The notes: generated from the letters alone by a model not told the origin. Counted from the stretch's first letter, positions 1-12,496 are shown. The stretch is DNA of 64,000 nt from Clarkia xantiana subsp. parviflora (GCA_036873135.1 JAPTYO010000008.1:37394819-37458818), one strand, 5' to 3'. Program-made: numbers and translations.

Positions 1-149
1 TGTGCAGAAAGAGAATAAGGTAAGCAACATAAGATTGTCATACGGTCATCCAATTAAAATTCGCCACATCATCCTTATACATTGTTATCAGAACCGGTTC
101 TCGGTTAGAATGGTCTGATTTCCGGTTTAGTCAACCCGAAGTTATCTCT

Positions 150-1080
150 TATCATTAGGACATTTACAGAGACCAAGTTCCATTGTTTGGAAGAAGTACC
201 AAGACATCGGTTCATTTCACACAATTAATTCAATTCAATGCTACAGGCTCTTCGTCTTCTAATATTCGGCTTCAATTTTACAAACTCCTCTTCTATTTAT
301 AGAGGATGCTTCACCGAAGATTTTTACCTGAAACGGGACAAGCTTCAGGAACTTAACATGGTCGATGACGAGGTTCTTCACCGGAGTGGCGGGGAACGAC
401 ATATTCTTTGACCTCTCTTGGCTACGACGGCGGCAACATATATCTCCTGTTTCGGTTATTCTCTTCTTCTTCTCCACTCCCCCTCTCTCTCTCTCGCTTC
501 TCTCTCTAATTTTCTCAGAAATCGTCCTTATATTCATTCAAGACAATTCAACAAGGAGAACCGAAGTCACCAATAATAATAACTAAATATACAGTTATAT
601 TCATTACTAATTTTTTTATATCAGTCTTAATTTACAGCATGGAGAATTTACGGGAGTTGGGACATTTACAGAGACCAAGTTCAATGTTTGGAAGAACAGA
701 ACCGAGACATCGGTTCATTTCACATGCAAATACCACCACAATTCAATTAATTAAATTCAATGCTATATTCTCTTCGTCTTCTACAATTTGGCTTCAATTT
801 TTACAAATTCCTCTTATATTAATAAAGGATGCTTCACCGAAGATTTTAACCTGAATCGGGACAGGCTTCGACATCGCCTTGCAGCGCCTCGGGATCTTAA
901 CCTGGCCGATGACGAAGTTCTTCGCCGGAGCGGCGGGGGACGACCGATTTCTTGACTTCTCTTGGCTCCGGCGGCGAAATATATCTCCCGTTTCGGTTAT
1001 TCTCTTCTTCTTCTCCACTCCATCTCTCTCTCTTCATAATTTGTCTCTCTAATTTTTCTCAGAAATTTTCCTTATATTGT
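150..1080. repeat. Imperfect direct duplication, two ~0.4 kb copies
   Basis: Copy 1 (about 155-560) and copy 2 (about 655-1075) align over most of their length, sharing 'catttacagagaccaagtt', 'catcggttcatttcaca', 'ggatgcttcaccgaagatttt' and the pyrimidine-rich end before 'tttctcagaaat'. On the minus strand both carry a matching reading frame (537-259 and 1018-794) with the shared peptide KKKRITETGDI and later QVKIFGEAS. The larger length difference is an in-frame 21-nt insertion in copy 2. No known domain was recognised. It may be a duplicated 5' gene end or a repeat that happens to stay open. Confidence 0.6.
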
Positions 1081-1550
1081 GCCCTTATCTCATCAGCTTA
1101 AAAACCTTCTTGAAAGCCTCGTGGACGGTTTAGATGAAATCTATGATGACATGTTATCATCTGAGCCGTAAATTGCTCAACGTCTGACAATATCAAGGGT
1201 TTGGTGGGCGAATTACGATTTTTTTTGGCCAAACGAATTACAATTGGAAATAAGAAAAACAACAAATTAGATATTTAGCAATGAATTGAAGAAAGCAGAA
1301 GGAAATTGTTTGTAGTACCGCTGCACCATTTGGATTTTGGACATGGGCTTTTTTGGCTTTTTTTTTTGTTTTTTTGTTTGCTATATTGTGTGTTTTTTTT
1401 TGTTTTATTAGTAATATAATATGTTCCTTTGGGGACATTATAATATACTTGTAACTATAATCAATTTCTTTAACAAAAAAAAAAAAAGTTAACTTAAAAC
1501 TTTGTTCATTATAATTATTTTATTAGTTAATTTTATCTAATAAAATTATA

Positions 1551-1552
1551 TC

Positions 1553-1606
<54 letters not shown>
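1551..1606. repeat. (AT)n microsatellite
   Basis: An almost pure alternating AT run lies directly before the Helitron-like end. A shorter run lies at about 1790-1811. Confidence 0.95.
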
Positions 1607-1608
<2 letters not shown>

Positions 1609-1618
1609 TATTAAGTCA

Positions 1619-1650
1619 GCTCGTGCGATGCGCGGGTATTGTTCCCTAGT
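1619..1650 (+). mobile_element. Candidate Helitron 3' terminus
   Basis: A GC-rich short hairpin (cgtgcgatgcgcggg) is followed about 10 nt later by CTAG and then T. A hairpin just before a CTRR end inserted ahead of T is the hallmark of Helitron 3' ends. No 5' TC end was identified, so the element's extent is unknown. The rest of 1100-1913 is AT-rich with no gene seen. Confidence 0.5.
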
Positions 1651-1918
1651 AAATATAAAAATACAGTACAATATAATTTGAATTTACACAAATGGTTAGG
1701 TAAGTAACTAATATAATATCAATTTTATTCATAGTTCATTTCTTACTATTATCTTAATATTAAAACTATATTTGGATTTTATAAATACTAATATATATAT
1801 ATATATATATATTGAATATAAAACACAATGTAATATAATATAACCTTAATCATAATTTATATTTTTATTATTATAAACATATTTTTTAAGCACTCTCATT
1901 TTTAATTTCCGTTGTATT

Positions 1919-2655
1919 AGTTGGATCACGGGAGAAGCTCCGTTACGTTCTTGACAGAAAGCTTGAACTCCTGGGCTCCGCGTGATCCTGCAAAAGGGGA
2001 TGACCTGGGTGGTGACCCAGAGTCCCTCTCCGATGCCTAAATGAGTATGTGATCAATGGGGTGGTAAGCAGTAATCTAAGTTCGTATTAGAGAATTTTTT
2101 TCTGAGGTAACTTCCTCCTTTATATAGGAGGGGAAGTTACTCAGTTACCTGTGACCGTGGCTGGGCGTTTTACCCATGATTCCGTATATCTCGTTCGGGA
2201 TTCCGTATATCTCGCCCCACGCTCCGCGTATCTCGCCCATACTCCGCGTATCTCGGGCACGCCCTGCGTATCTCGAGGGAGGTTATCTATATCTCAGCCG
2301 TCTCCCACTACTCTTATCTAGTAGGCGGGTTTCTCGGCCTTATCCTCTGATCACAAGTCCCAACTCTTGTCGGGGACTCCAGAGTTATCTCATTCTAGGT
2401 CACCACCCAGGACCCTTTGTCTCACGAGACAGGTCTAGCCTCCGCGGGGCTTTATTATCGGGGCCTTTACAAAGGCATATCGGGGCCTACTCAGAGGCTT
2501 CTTGTCGGGAGCATTCAGCTCATATATCGGGACCGCTTGGGTCGAGACCCTTCATACTGGGCTTTTGGGCCTTCCTGGCCTTTCACGAGGCCCACTGGAC
2601 TTACTCGCCGTCTAATGACTGTTAACGGGGCTAACGATTACATCGGAACCCATCA
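1919..2655 (-). repeat. Gypsy-1 3' LTR
   Basis: 737 bp, matching 12552-13288. Read on plus it starts AGTTGGATCACGG, with the terminal TG mutated to AG, and ends CATCA. It contains degenerate tandem copies of a 'ccgcgtatctcg' motif at about 2180-2290 and a TATATAAAG box on the minus strand near 2130-2140. Open frames here are repeat artefacts. Confidence 0.95.
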
Positions 2656-2670
2656 TTTGCCCCCAAGGCA
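2656..2670 (-). other. Gypsy-1 polypurine tract
   Basis: Plus-strand tttgcccccaaggca reads TGCCTTGGGGGCAAA on the element strand and abuts the 3' LTR. Gypsy-2 has the same purine core at the same place. Confidence 0.85.
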
Positions 2671-2714
2671 TGGGAGACTTTTAGTCCGTCGTGTCTTCCA
2701 ATTCCAGACCTCCT

Positions 2715-2845
2715 GACCTCATCGTCGGAGGCTTTTGTCTCCATACCTCCCGATACTGCCATCGGAGGCTTTTGTCTTCATACCTCCCGATATTGCCATC
2801 GGAGGCTTTTGTCTTCATACCTCCCGATATTTCAATCAGAGGCTC
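2715..2845. repeat. Short tandem repeat, ~50-bp unit, about 2.5 copies
   Basis: The unit 'catcggaggcttttgtct' followed by 'tcatacctcccgatatt' recurs, decaying at 2830. It lies between the polypurine tract and the promoter of the antisense gene and may be part of its upstream region. Confidence 0.75.
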
Positions 2846-3134
2846 TTGCCATGCGCACAATTATCGAATGACAGAGCTTTTCACTCATGACTGCCTTGGG
2901 CCCTACTGGACTCTATGGGCAGTTGCCAAATCCGAGGAGACTCCTCGGTTACTGCAGCATTAAATGCTGAGGATTATGAAACGACGCTCAAATCGGCGTG
3001 ACTGCTGCTTTCTGAAAAAACACTCATTACGTCACCAACGTCTCTTCCGTACCGTCCCCATAATCTCGACGATCAAGATTGAATTGTTTCGTCTTCAACG
3101 GTTAAGATTGAGTCCATCCAGTTGTCCTTTTGCT

Positions 3135-3141
3135 TATAAAT
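3135..3141 (+). promoter_or_regulatory. Candidate TATA box of the antisense gene
   Basis: TATAAAT stands 166 bp before the ATG at 3307 on the plus strand, opposite to the element's own transcription. It suggests the accessory gene has its own promoter. This is inferred from position only. Confidence 0.5.
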
Positions 3142-3306
3142 GCTAAAACCCTGGCATTATTCACTTCTTCTTCACCGTCTCAATTTCTGGAAGTTCTGCC
3201 ATTTTCGAACTCGAAGCTTCTTCTCCAAGTTTCTTTTGCTCTTCAAGTGATCCAAGGCCTTCAGCCCTCCCGATCCTTCTTCGTCTTCTCCAAGCAACCA
3301 TCAACA

Positions 3307-5978
3307 ATGTCTGGTAAGGTTTTCCTTCTCTGTTTTCATGGTTTGCTGATGTTTCCTTCTCCTCCTTTCTCAAGTTTTCCTGTTTGTAAGCGTTTTTAGA
3401 CGAGGCTAGTTCTGGGGCAAGGACCCCTTTTACCTTTGAGCTTGCTGTTAATGAGATTTCTGAGACCTCGTACGAGGTTGCTCTCCGAGAAGGGTGCATT
3501 ACCTCGGACTGGGAACCCCGCTTCCCCTACGAGTCTCAGCCCACCACCAAGAGGAAGCATATCGTCACGCGTCCTCGAGAGGGAGAAGTGTTCGTCTCCG
3601 CCGGGCAGATAAGTGCTTGGATTCGATTCCCTTTTTGCGGGAACCTGGTGGAGATGCGCAACTTCTACCAGACACACCCCTGCACCTTCTCTCCACATGC
3701 CATCCGCGTGTGGAATGCTTTTCAGGTTCTGTGCCTCCGCCAGCGGTGGACGTACAGTTTGCTTCTCTTCCGCACCTTCTACGGAATGAAGTGTAATAAG
3801 GCTGGTGTTTGCTCCTTCTCTCCCCGACTCCCCAAGTGGACAAAGGAGCAACTTTCACGTTTCGGCTGGGATAGCGAGACCTGGAAGTTCCACAAGGATC
3901 GGGTGCTTATTCGTGATTCAGGGTCCGACAATAGCGGATGGAAGAAGTATTACTTCTTCATCCAAAACAGCTCTGTCCCATGGCCCCGATGGGAGGTTGT
4001 GGCGGACCCTGCCCCCAAGCTCGAGGTCTACACCGAGGATGACCTCAACACTCTCCAGCTGGTCCAGCTCTACCGTTGGGGGGAATCCTTCATTCCCCTC
4101 GACGCCAACAAGCTCGTGGAGAAGGACTTGATTCATATCGGAGTCCGGCTCCTCGACTCCGTTTCCAAGGATTTGGTCATCTGGGTAACACTTCTAACCA
4201 CCTTTGTATTTTCATTTTTGCAGCCAAGAAAGCATCTCTGTTGACCCATCTCATGTTGAAGCAGGGGGAGACCGATGCCGTCCAGGGTGGCTCCAAGCGG
4301 AAGCGGAAGTCACTGAAGAAGGGAACTTCTTCTTCGGCAGCTCCCCCGACTGCAGAGCGGACCGAGGCCAAGCGGGCCCGAAGGGAGGAGATTGACCAAG
4401 CCTTCGGGGTCGCTACCGCCGAGGAAGGTAAGCGTGTTCGTCGTGCTATTAAGAAATATAGGAAGCTGGTCATCGAGGAGTTTATCCCCGCTGATCGGGA
4501 ATCGCGGGTTCGAGAAATCAAATACATCCTTCGAGGAGAAACCCCCCGCGTTCTCAAGGCGGGATACTACAACTTCTTTGGAAAGGACCAACATCTTGAG
4601 CGCCAAATCATCTGGTGCCCCCATGATACTCTTCCTGATTTTATTCGTCCCGCAACCGCAGGTCCATTGGAGGCTCTCACTCCGAGGAGGGCTGCTACTC
4701 CAGCACGGGCTACGACTCCACAGGCGCCGATGATGGAGGAGACCCCGACGGAAGCTCAGTTCCGTCAGGTGACCGACTTAGAGGCTTCTCCTTCCTCCGA
4801 GGAGCCAAATGAAGGTGGCCTGCTCCGCCGAAGGCCAGGTCGGAGCATCCTGAGGCCAACCGTGGAGGACGTGTCCCGGAGTCCTCCTCCAGAGCTCCGC
4901 ACTCCGACTCCCGAGCCTCCAACCGAGGTGGCTCCTCCGGCTGAGGCTTCCAGGGTCATCCCTCCTCTCCCCGTGGATGAAAATCTGTACAAGGTTTTCA
5001 CCCCCGACCAGGAGACGATTCCCTGGAACCCGATCGAGTCTCTCCAAGGGGTTTCACTCCAACGGGGGGACCTTCAGCCTGAATTGGCCCTGCATCTGCT
5101 GGCAGGGTCAATTCCTCCAGCCTTGAAGCGGCCAATCTCCTTGGCGCGGGAGGACATCGAGGAGGAGCTCCGCAATATGGCCATCCGTCGGATGGAGGTA
5201 AGACTTTACCTTTACTTTGTTCTCTTCATTGTTCTTACCTTCGATTATCAGATTCTAATCTTTTTTCCTCTCGTCTTAGGAAACCGCGGACCAGCAGCGC
5301 TGCTTTGGCTTCATCCTGGCTCTCAAGGGTGCTTTGGAGGAGGCCCAAGCCAAGTCGGACCCCGACGCTTTGGCCAAGCTCCAAGCGGACCTCGACGAGG
5401 CTGTAGCGGCCAGGGACACGATAGCCAAGGAACGGACCCTCCTCGACGAGATGGCTACGGGCCTGCAGAAGCAGGTTCATGATCATGAGGCCGTCCTGCG
5501 TCGGGAGCGGAGGATAGCCCAGGAGGATCAGCGGCGGAACGAGGCGGAGAAGAGGCAGCTCGTCCACGAAAAGGGCGTGTTCGTGGAAGCTCTCGCGGAG
5601 GCCAAGGCGAGACTTGAAGCCGAGAAGGCTGAATTCTCTGCCAAGCTGGCTGAGGCAAAGGCTCAGGGTCGCGAGGAGTATCAGAACTCCAATGATTTCC
5701 AGGCGGATGCCGTGAAGTTCTACAAAACCGAGGTGGAGAACATTCTGTTCAATGCCGTCGAGGAGCTCTACACGGCATACGAGGATTCCATCGACTTCAA
5801 GAAGTCCGAGACCCTTGCCCCCATCGCGGAGAAGTATTTCAACCTCCCCGCGGAGAGTGATGAGGCTGATGCCGCGGACCCGACTCCGCGGACTGCGGAG
5901 CCTTCTGCCCAAACCCCTCCGAATCTTCCTCCCTCCGACGCTGCTGAGGACCCAACTTCCAACAAGGACCAAGCTTAA
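3307..5978 (+). CDS. Spliced antisense accessory gene (aORF) of Gypsy-1
   Basis: Four exons can be joined: 3307-3313 (ATGTCTG), 3400-4184, 4229-5197 and 5280-5978, giving 819 residues. Introns 1 and 3 have clean GTAAG donors and TTTTTAG or GTCTTAG acceptors and keep frame. Intron 2 starts GTAACA at 4185; the obvious acceptor (CAG at 4221-4223) would shift frame and stop, whereas an AG five bases later (4227-4228) keeps it open, so this junction is uncertain. Exon 2 holds the blocks RFPFCGNLVEMRNFY and WNAFQVLCLRQRW and later KYYFFIQ, resembling the plant 'putative gypsy type transposon' family. Exon 3 is basic then proline-rich; exon 4 is alanine/glutamate-rich and probably coiled coil. Function is unknown. 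No nonsense codon breaks the exons, unlike gag-pol on the other strand. Confidence 0.75.
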
Positions 5979-6130
5979 TGCCCTATTCTTTTAGTCCTTG
6001 TAATTTTTCCTCCTCATCTTTTGTATCGGAACCTTTAGGCCTTTGAGCCTTTATATAAGAAATTTCTTTCATCTGTTTTGGTCCCGATAATCGTTTGCAC
6101 TATTTAAAGCGACTTTAGATCCGTTACTTA
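5979..6130 (+). other. Probable 3' untranslated region of the antisense gene
   Basis: The TAA at 5976-5978 is followed by T-rich, TTGTAATTTT-type sequence and 'tatataaga' near 6053, as expected of a plant 3' end. No exact poly(A) site can be fixed. Confidence 0.4.
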
Positions 6131-6740
6131 AAAAGTTCCGATGCACCACTTAAGATGGCTTCATACATCCTTCCGATGCTTTACTCGGGACTTCACCACT
6201 TAAGGTTTCTCATCCAAATCACTTAATGTAATTTCGTATGTCTTTCGTTACATTTTCCTCAGGACTTTACCACTTAAGGTTTCTCATCCATGCCTTTCAA
6301 GGCAATTTTGTACATCACTTAAGATGATTTTTCGCACCTATTAAGGCTTTTATCGCGCCATTCTTAGACGACTTAATCGTACCCCTTAGGGCTTTTACCG
6401 CGTCATTTCAGACGACTTAATCGTACCCTTTAAGGCTTTTTGCTGCATCATATAGACGACTTATGCGGACCCGCTAGGGCTTTTTCGTACCCTTTAAGGC
6501 TTTTTGCCGCATCATATAGAAGTCTTACGCGGACCCGTTAGGGCTTTTTCGTACCTAGGCTTTTGGTTGCATCATAAAGACGACTTACTCATACCCCGTA
6601 GGGCTTTTGTCCGTACCTCGAAAGGCTTTTTGTTGCGCCTTAAAGACGACTTACCCGTACCTCGTAAGGATTTTATCGTGCCTCGGAAGGCTTTCGTCGC
6701 GTCCTTCAGGACGTCTTACTAACAGTTAGAATAGATCTAA
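6090..6740. repeat. Degenerate tandem repeats between the antisense gene and pol
   Basis: Units of roughly 55-65 bp recur around 'gacgacttaatcgtacc' plus 'cttagggctttt', and more weakly 'cacttaaggtttctcatcc' at 6190-6300. The block separates the convergent 3' ends of the antisense gene and of pol. Confidence 0.75.
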
Positions 6741-6844
6741 AAGCAATTTGATCGGAAGCAACTTTTTATTCATTAACAACTCAAAGCTGGCTTACATCGG
6801 ATCTTTATCGATAGACAATTTGCGCCATTCGCGGCGACTTAATA

Positions 6845-9800
6845 TCAAACATGATACTTCTTCAAGTGTGCGCAACTGAAGGAATGCTTCAACGTCTTGC
6901 CATCAAGGTCTTCTAGCTTGTACGCATTCGGGGCTGGCATCCCTACGATCTTGTAAGGTCCCTCCCATTTCGGCGATAGCTTGTTTATCCGATCTTGATG
7001 AACGAACTCGTTCCTCCGCCAGACAAGTTCTCCAACGAAGAATTGTCGGGACTTGACACGCCGATTATAATATCGGGCTGTTGCCAGACGCATCCGAGCC
7101 TGAACTTCATCAGCCTTCCACCTTTTCTCCTCGAGCAAGTCTAAGTCTAGACGTCTCATTTCCTCGTTCGTTAGAGGCTCATAATACCTCCTGCGATGGG
7201 ACGCCACCGCTATCTCCACGGGGGCAACTGCCTCCGTGCCATAGACAAGGCCAAACGGAGTCTTCCCCGTCGATTGCTTGGGTGTTGTTCTAACAGCCCA
7301 CAACACGTTTTCAAGCTCATCTAGCCAATGTCCCTGCAAGGCATAGATCCTCTTCTTCAAGCCATCCATCACGATCTTGTTGGCTGACTCGACTTGGCCA
7401 TTAGTCTGAGCATGGTGGACGGAAGCTGTCCGATGCTCGATGTTCAATTCCTCCAGATACTCCTTCAACTGAGCCCCATTGAACGGATGACCATTATCGC
7501 TGATCAACACTCGAGGAACCCCATACCGGGATATGATCTGAGTTTGAAGGAACTTGAGGATCTGTTGCCCCGTTGTCTTGGCCAACGCCTTAGCCTCTAT
7601 CCACTTCGAGAAGTAATCGATGGCCACGAGTAAATACTTGCACTGACCTTTCGCTTGCGGAAGAGGTCCCACCAAGTCAATGCCCCACTGCGCGAAGGGC
7701 CAAGCACTCCTGATGGACATCAAGTCCGCGGCAGGAGCCACGATATTCGGAGCGTACCTCTGGCATGCATCACAGGATTGGACCATTGCTGTCGCTTCCT
7801 TGTTCATCGAAGGCCAATAGTAGCCTAGGTTCAACGCCTTCCTCACAATGGATCGGGCCCCTTCATGACAGGCCGCGACTCCCTCGTGCAGTTCTCTCAG
7901 GATTCGATTCGTATCCGGCTCCGCCACACATTTCAAAAAAGGCTTTACATGCCCCCTCTTGTATAACTGGTTGTCCACCATCACGTAGTTGCTCACGATT
8001 CGACGCAACCTAACAGCTGCCACTTCATCATCGGGGAGTGCCCCCGTAGTCAGGTATGTGACCATCGGGGTCATCCAGGTGGGTTTCTCTTCTTCCTCCG
8101 ATCCTGCTTCAATAGCACAAACCTCCGACGGATCGATGGTTGAGATAATTACTCTTTCCAGAAAGTGCACCTTCCGATTTTCCTCGGGGGCCATTCCCAG
8201 AGCAAACTTGCTTAAGGCGTCTGCCTCCGCATTTTCTTCCCTCGGGATTGCCTCGATATCGAAGCTTTTGAAGCTTCCCTTCAAAGTCTGCACCTCGTGC
8301 AAATATTTCCTCATTGTCGGGCTCTTGGCTTCATAGTTCCCCTGGACTTGATTCACGATCAAGCTGGCATCACACTTCACTTTTAAATGATCGACTCCCG
8401 TACCCTTGGCAATTTTAAGGCCTGTGATGAGAGCCTCATACTCAGCTTCATTGTTGGTGGCCTTAAACGTCAAGGCCAAGGCATATCGCAAGGGTTCGCC
8501 TCCACCGGGCGGTATCAATACGAATCCTGCCCCCGATCCTTCTATACTCGATGAACCATCAGTGTACATCTCCCAAGTATTCTCCTCATTTGGCTGTTCT
8601 GGCTGTTCTGCTATCGGGACCTCCATGGTTGCCCCCTCTACAGGACCCGCTTCTTCTAGATCGGGTGCTGTAGACTCAGCTATAAAATCCGCCAATGCCT
8701 GGCCCTTAATAGCAGTTCTCGGAGCAAAATGAATACGAAACTCCGTAATCTCGATGGCCCATTTCACCAACCTCCCCGACGCCTCCGGTCGGTTCAAGAA
8801 GTGCTTCAAGGGCTGATTTGTTAACACCGTAACCTCGTGGGCATGGAAGTAAGGCCGTAGCTTTCGAGCGGCAACAATCAACGCAAAGAGATACTTCTCA
8901 ATAGTGGGATAATTCATTTCAGATTTGGCAAACGCCTTGCTTACATAATAGACAGGCACTTGGTTGCCCTTGACAATCTTAATCAAAACAGAACTAACAG
9001 CAACTTCAGAAACAGCCAAATAGAGATAAAGCGGCTCGCCTGGAACCGGTTTCGCCAACGGCGGGAGGGTACGGAGGTGCTGCTTGAGTGCCTGGAATGC
9101 CTCCTCGCACTCGTCGGACCATTCAAACTTCTTGTGGGCCCTTAGCACATCAAAAAATGGCATGGCTCTGTCACTCGCCTTGGATAGGAATCGATTCATC
9201 GCGGCCAACCGGCCGTTCAACACTTGAACCTCCCGATGAGTCTTCGGAGACTGCATCTCCTCGATTGCTCGTAGCTTCTCGGGATTCACCTCGATTCCTC
9301 TCTGGCTCACCATGAACCCTAGGAATTTCCCCGAGGTCACCCCGAAAGCGCATTTGTCCGGATTCAAACGAACCTTATGAAACTTCATCCGCTCAAACGC
9401 CGCCGCCAAGTTTTGGACATGATCTCCTGCCTGTCGGGACTTCACCAGCATGTCATCCACATACGCCTCCATAGTCTTTCCCAGCATGTCTCCGAACAAC
9501 TTGTTCACCATCCTCCGGTAAGTTGCTCCAACATTGATCAATCCGAAGGGCATTACGTCGTAGTGATAAACGTCACTATCGGCATAGAAGGCCGTATGGG
9601 GGGCATCCTCCTTCGCCATCTTGATCTGGTTGTAACCAGAATAGGCATCCATGAAGCTTAGCAGCTCGTGTCCCGATGTGCCATCCACCAACTGGTCAAT
9701 CCTCGGGAGCGGATAGCAATCCTTCGGGCAGGCCTTGTTCAAGTCGCGGAAATCGACACACATCCGCCACTTCCCATTACTCTTTCGCACCAGGACTGGG

Positions 9801-12496
9801 TTAGCGACCCAAGTCTGGAATCGGAGCTCCTTGATGAATCCAGCGTCGAGCAGTCTGCCCACCTCCTGCTGGATCGCGATCCTCTTATCCGCACCCATCG
9901 GACGCCTCCTCTGCGCGATAGGCTTGATCGCGGGATCAATCTTCAATTCGTGCACAATCACGTCGGGGCTGATTCCTGGCATATCGCTCGGGGACCAGGC
10001 AAACAGCTCCTTGAACTCCTTCAAGAGCTCGATCAACTCTCGGGCTCTTTCCTCCGACAAAGCAGACCCGATCTTCACCTTCCTTCGAGGTCCATCAATC
10101 TCAACCTCCTTCAGATCCTCCATGGGGGCGGGACGCCCAAACTCCTCTCGAGGATCGGCATCAGTCTGCAGGACAGCCATGGCTTCCCTCCTTCTCCTTC
10201 TGGTGGCATTAATAAAACACTTCCGTGAGGCCACCTGGTCACCCTTGACCTCTCCGACCCCATTGTCAGTCGGGAACTTCATCTTCTGGTGGACGGTTGA
10301 AGCAACTGCCATGAGAGGATTGATGGTGGTCCTCCCGATAATAGCATTATATGTTCCCGCTGATTCTACCACGACGAAATCCACGATTCGCCGTTCCATC
10401 TTCCAGCCGCTACCAAACTCCACCGGTAAGGTAATCATTCCCAATGGATAGGAAGTAGATCCAGAGAATTCCACCATCGGGAAGTTCACCTGCGTCAGGT
10501 CCTTCTTCGTCTTTCCCATGGCCTCCAGGGCGTCCATGAAAAGAATGTCGGAGGAGCTCCCTCCGTCTATCAGGATCCGCTTCATCTCGAATCCATCCAC
10601 GTTCAAGGTCACGACCAAGGCGTCATCGTGGGGGCTCTCCACGCCTATCAAATCCTCCGCTGAGAAAGAAATCACCATTTCTTCCTTTATAGTCTACGAC
10701 CGGGACCTCTTTCCTAACACCACAGCAGCAGAGATGCGGGAAGCGTAATTCTCCCGAGAAGCGGAGGTGTCACCTCCCGCTGCCATTCCTCCGTGAATGA
10801 CGTTAATGGTTCCCCGCCTCTCCTTACGGGCACCAGAACCGGAGGGTTCCGAGTCAACCTTCTTCTTCTTTGGAGATCGATCGCGAGACTTGGAACGGGA
10901 CCGTGACCGACTTTTGGAGCGGGATCAGCACCGTCCCCTTCCGACGAATTCCTTCAGCTTCCCCTTCTGGATCAGCTTCTCTATCTCTTTCTTCAACTCC
11001 CGACAGTTATCCGTATCGTGACCATTGGCTCGATGGTACCGACAGTAACGATCGGAGCGGCCTCCCAAGAACTCACCTTCTTTCCTCGGGGGGTATCGGG
11101 CGAGACCTTGCCGATCCATCACGGCTAACACGGAGGTCTTCGAGCTGTTGATGGGAACAGTACGGCCTTCGCGGTTATCCTTCCTCGGAGGACGCTTGTC
11201 CTCCCTTCTGTTGGGGCGACCACGGCTCCTACTTCCCTCCGATTTGTCGCTCCCTTTGCGATCATCCGACAGCTTGGACGATGGCTTTCCTCTTCCTGAC
11301 TTCGGAGGATCAAGCTCTCCGGCAGCAATCTTCGACTCCTGCACGTCAATCTGCTGCTTCACCCTCTCTTGCAGGGCCTCCATACTCCATACAGCCTTCG
11401 CGGCTACGCTGTGCATCAGGTCGGAACCATACGGAGCAGTTAGGTTCCGAAGGAAAGTGCGGATGGTCTCTCCCTCCGATATCTCCTCATCGATCTCCGC
11501 GGCACTTGCAGTGAACCGTTGGTAATAGTATGCCAACGATTCATCGGATCTCTGCACCACCTGGGTCAAAGACCTCACGCTCTTCAGGAGACGCCTACGG
11601 CCTTGATATTGCTTGATGAAGCGATCGTGCATATCAGCCCAGCACGTAATACTCCCCGGCGGTAAGCTGAAAAACCACGTCATGGCTCTTTCCCCCAAGG
11701 TGATCGGGAACAACGAACATATGAGATCATCATTTGAAGTTCTACCCATGCAGGCTTGGACATGCCTCTGAACGTGGCGAACCGGGTCTCCTTCACCATC
11801 GTACTCCTTGATGGTCGGGATGCCTAGCCCTGGCGGGGCGACAGTATCTAGCAACCGTGGAACGAAAGGATGAGTGGATCGGTCCCTTAGCTCCGATGTC
11901 ATTTGCTTCTGGTCACCCATGCAGATGTTAACAATTTTTACCACCTGATCGGGGGTAATGGGACCATTCAGGGGAATGGTCCTATGTGGCACTGGTCCGG
12001 GACCATCCACCACGAATTTCTCCGAGTGCGCGGGCTCCTTACCCTTATTCCTGGGCTGAACCTCCTGAACCTCCTATTCTTCTGGAACCACCCTTGGAGG
12101 AGGTGGAGGCAACTCTTCTCGCGGAGGCAACTCCTCTGCCCTCCTGGCAGCCTCTCTCTTGTCCAGTAGAGCCTCCATGGCTGCCAAGAACATAGGCATA
12201 GCATCTGCTACTGCCTTAGCCAGCTCTGAGTTTGAGGAAGAACCGACCTCCTTCCGTGGGATTTCTTCTCTGTGCCCCACCGGATTTGGGGGAGCATCCA
12301 CCTCTCTTCGCGGGATATCTTGCATGTTCACAGCCGTGTCTCGGACTGAGACCTCATCATCACCATGCCCCCCTGTCTGAGAAACAGCAGGGTGCTCACC
12401 TTGTTTAGCAGCATGCTCCAGCAACGGGGAATTCACAGTTCCAGCGGGGCGAGAACTGCCGGCCTGAACTTGCTTCTTCTTGCCACCACCGGCCAT
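6845..12496 (-). pseudogene. gag-pol: Gypsy-1 gag-pol polyprotein, one frame broken by three nonsense codons
   Basis: From ATG at 12496 to the stop at 6845 the same frame is used throughout, but it is cut by TAG at 12074-12076, TGA at 10925-10927 and TAG at 10694-10696. No frameshift is needed. Gag has a CX2H-type zinc knuckle (CRYHRANGHDTDNC) and an Arg/Ser-rich tail. Counting from the last internal Met (10678), the protease motif IDGGSS is at 37-42, RT YVDD at 406-409 and RNase H YTDGSS near 706. The integrase zinc finger is H931/H938/C969/C972, its catalytic triad D1001/D1061/E1097, and a GPYKIV motif lies near the end. The 1277-codon pol part is fully open. Compared with the fused frame in Gypsy-2, the stops sit at places where sense codons are expected. 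Regulated readthrough is possible for one stop but unlikely for three. Confidence 0.9.

Noticed and set aside
2176..2716. Open frames of 99-149 codons (and equivalents at 12810-13258, 15145-15378, 20723-20956)
   Set aside because: They lie inside LTRs, recur in each LTR copy and reflect the repeated cgtatctcg block and base composition rather than genes.
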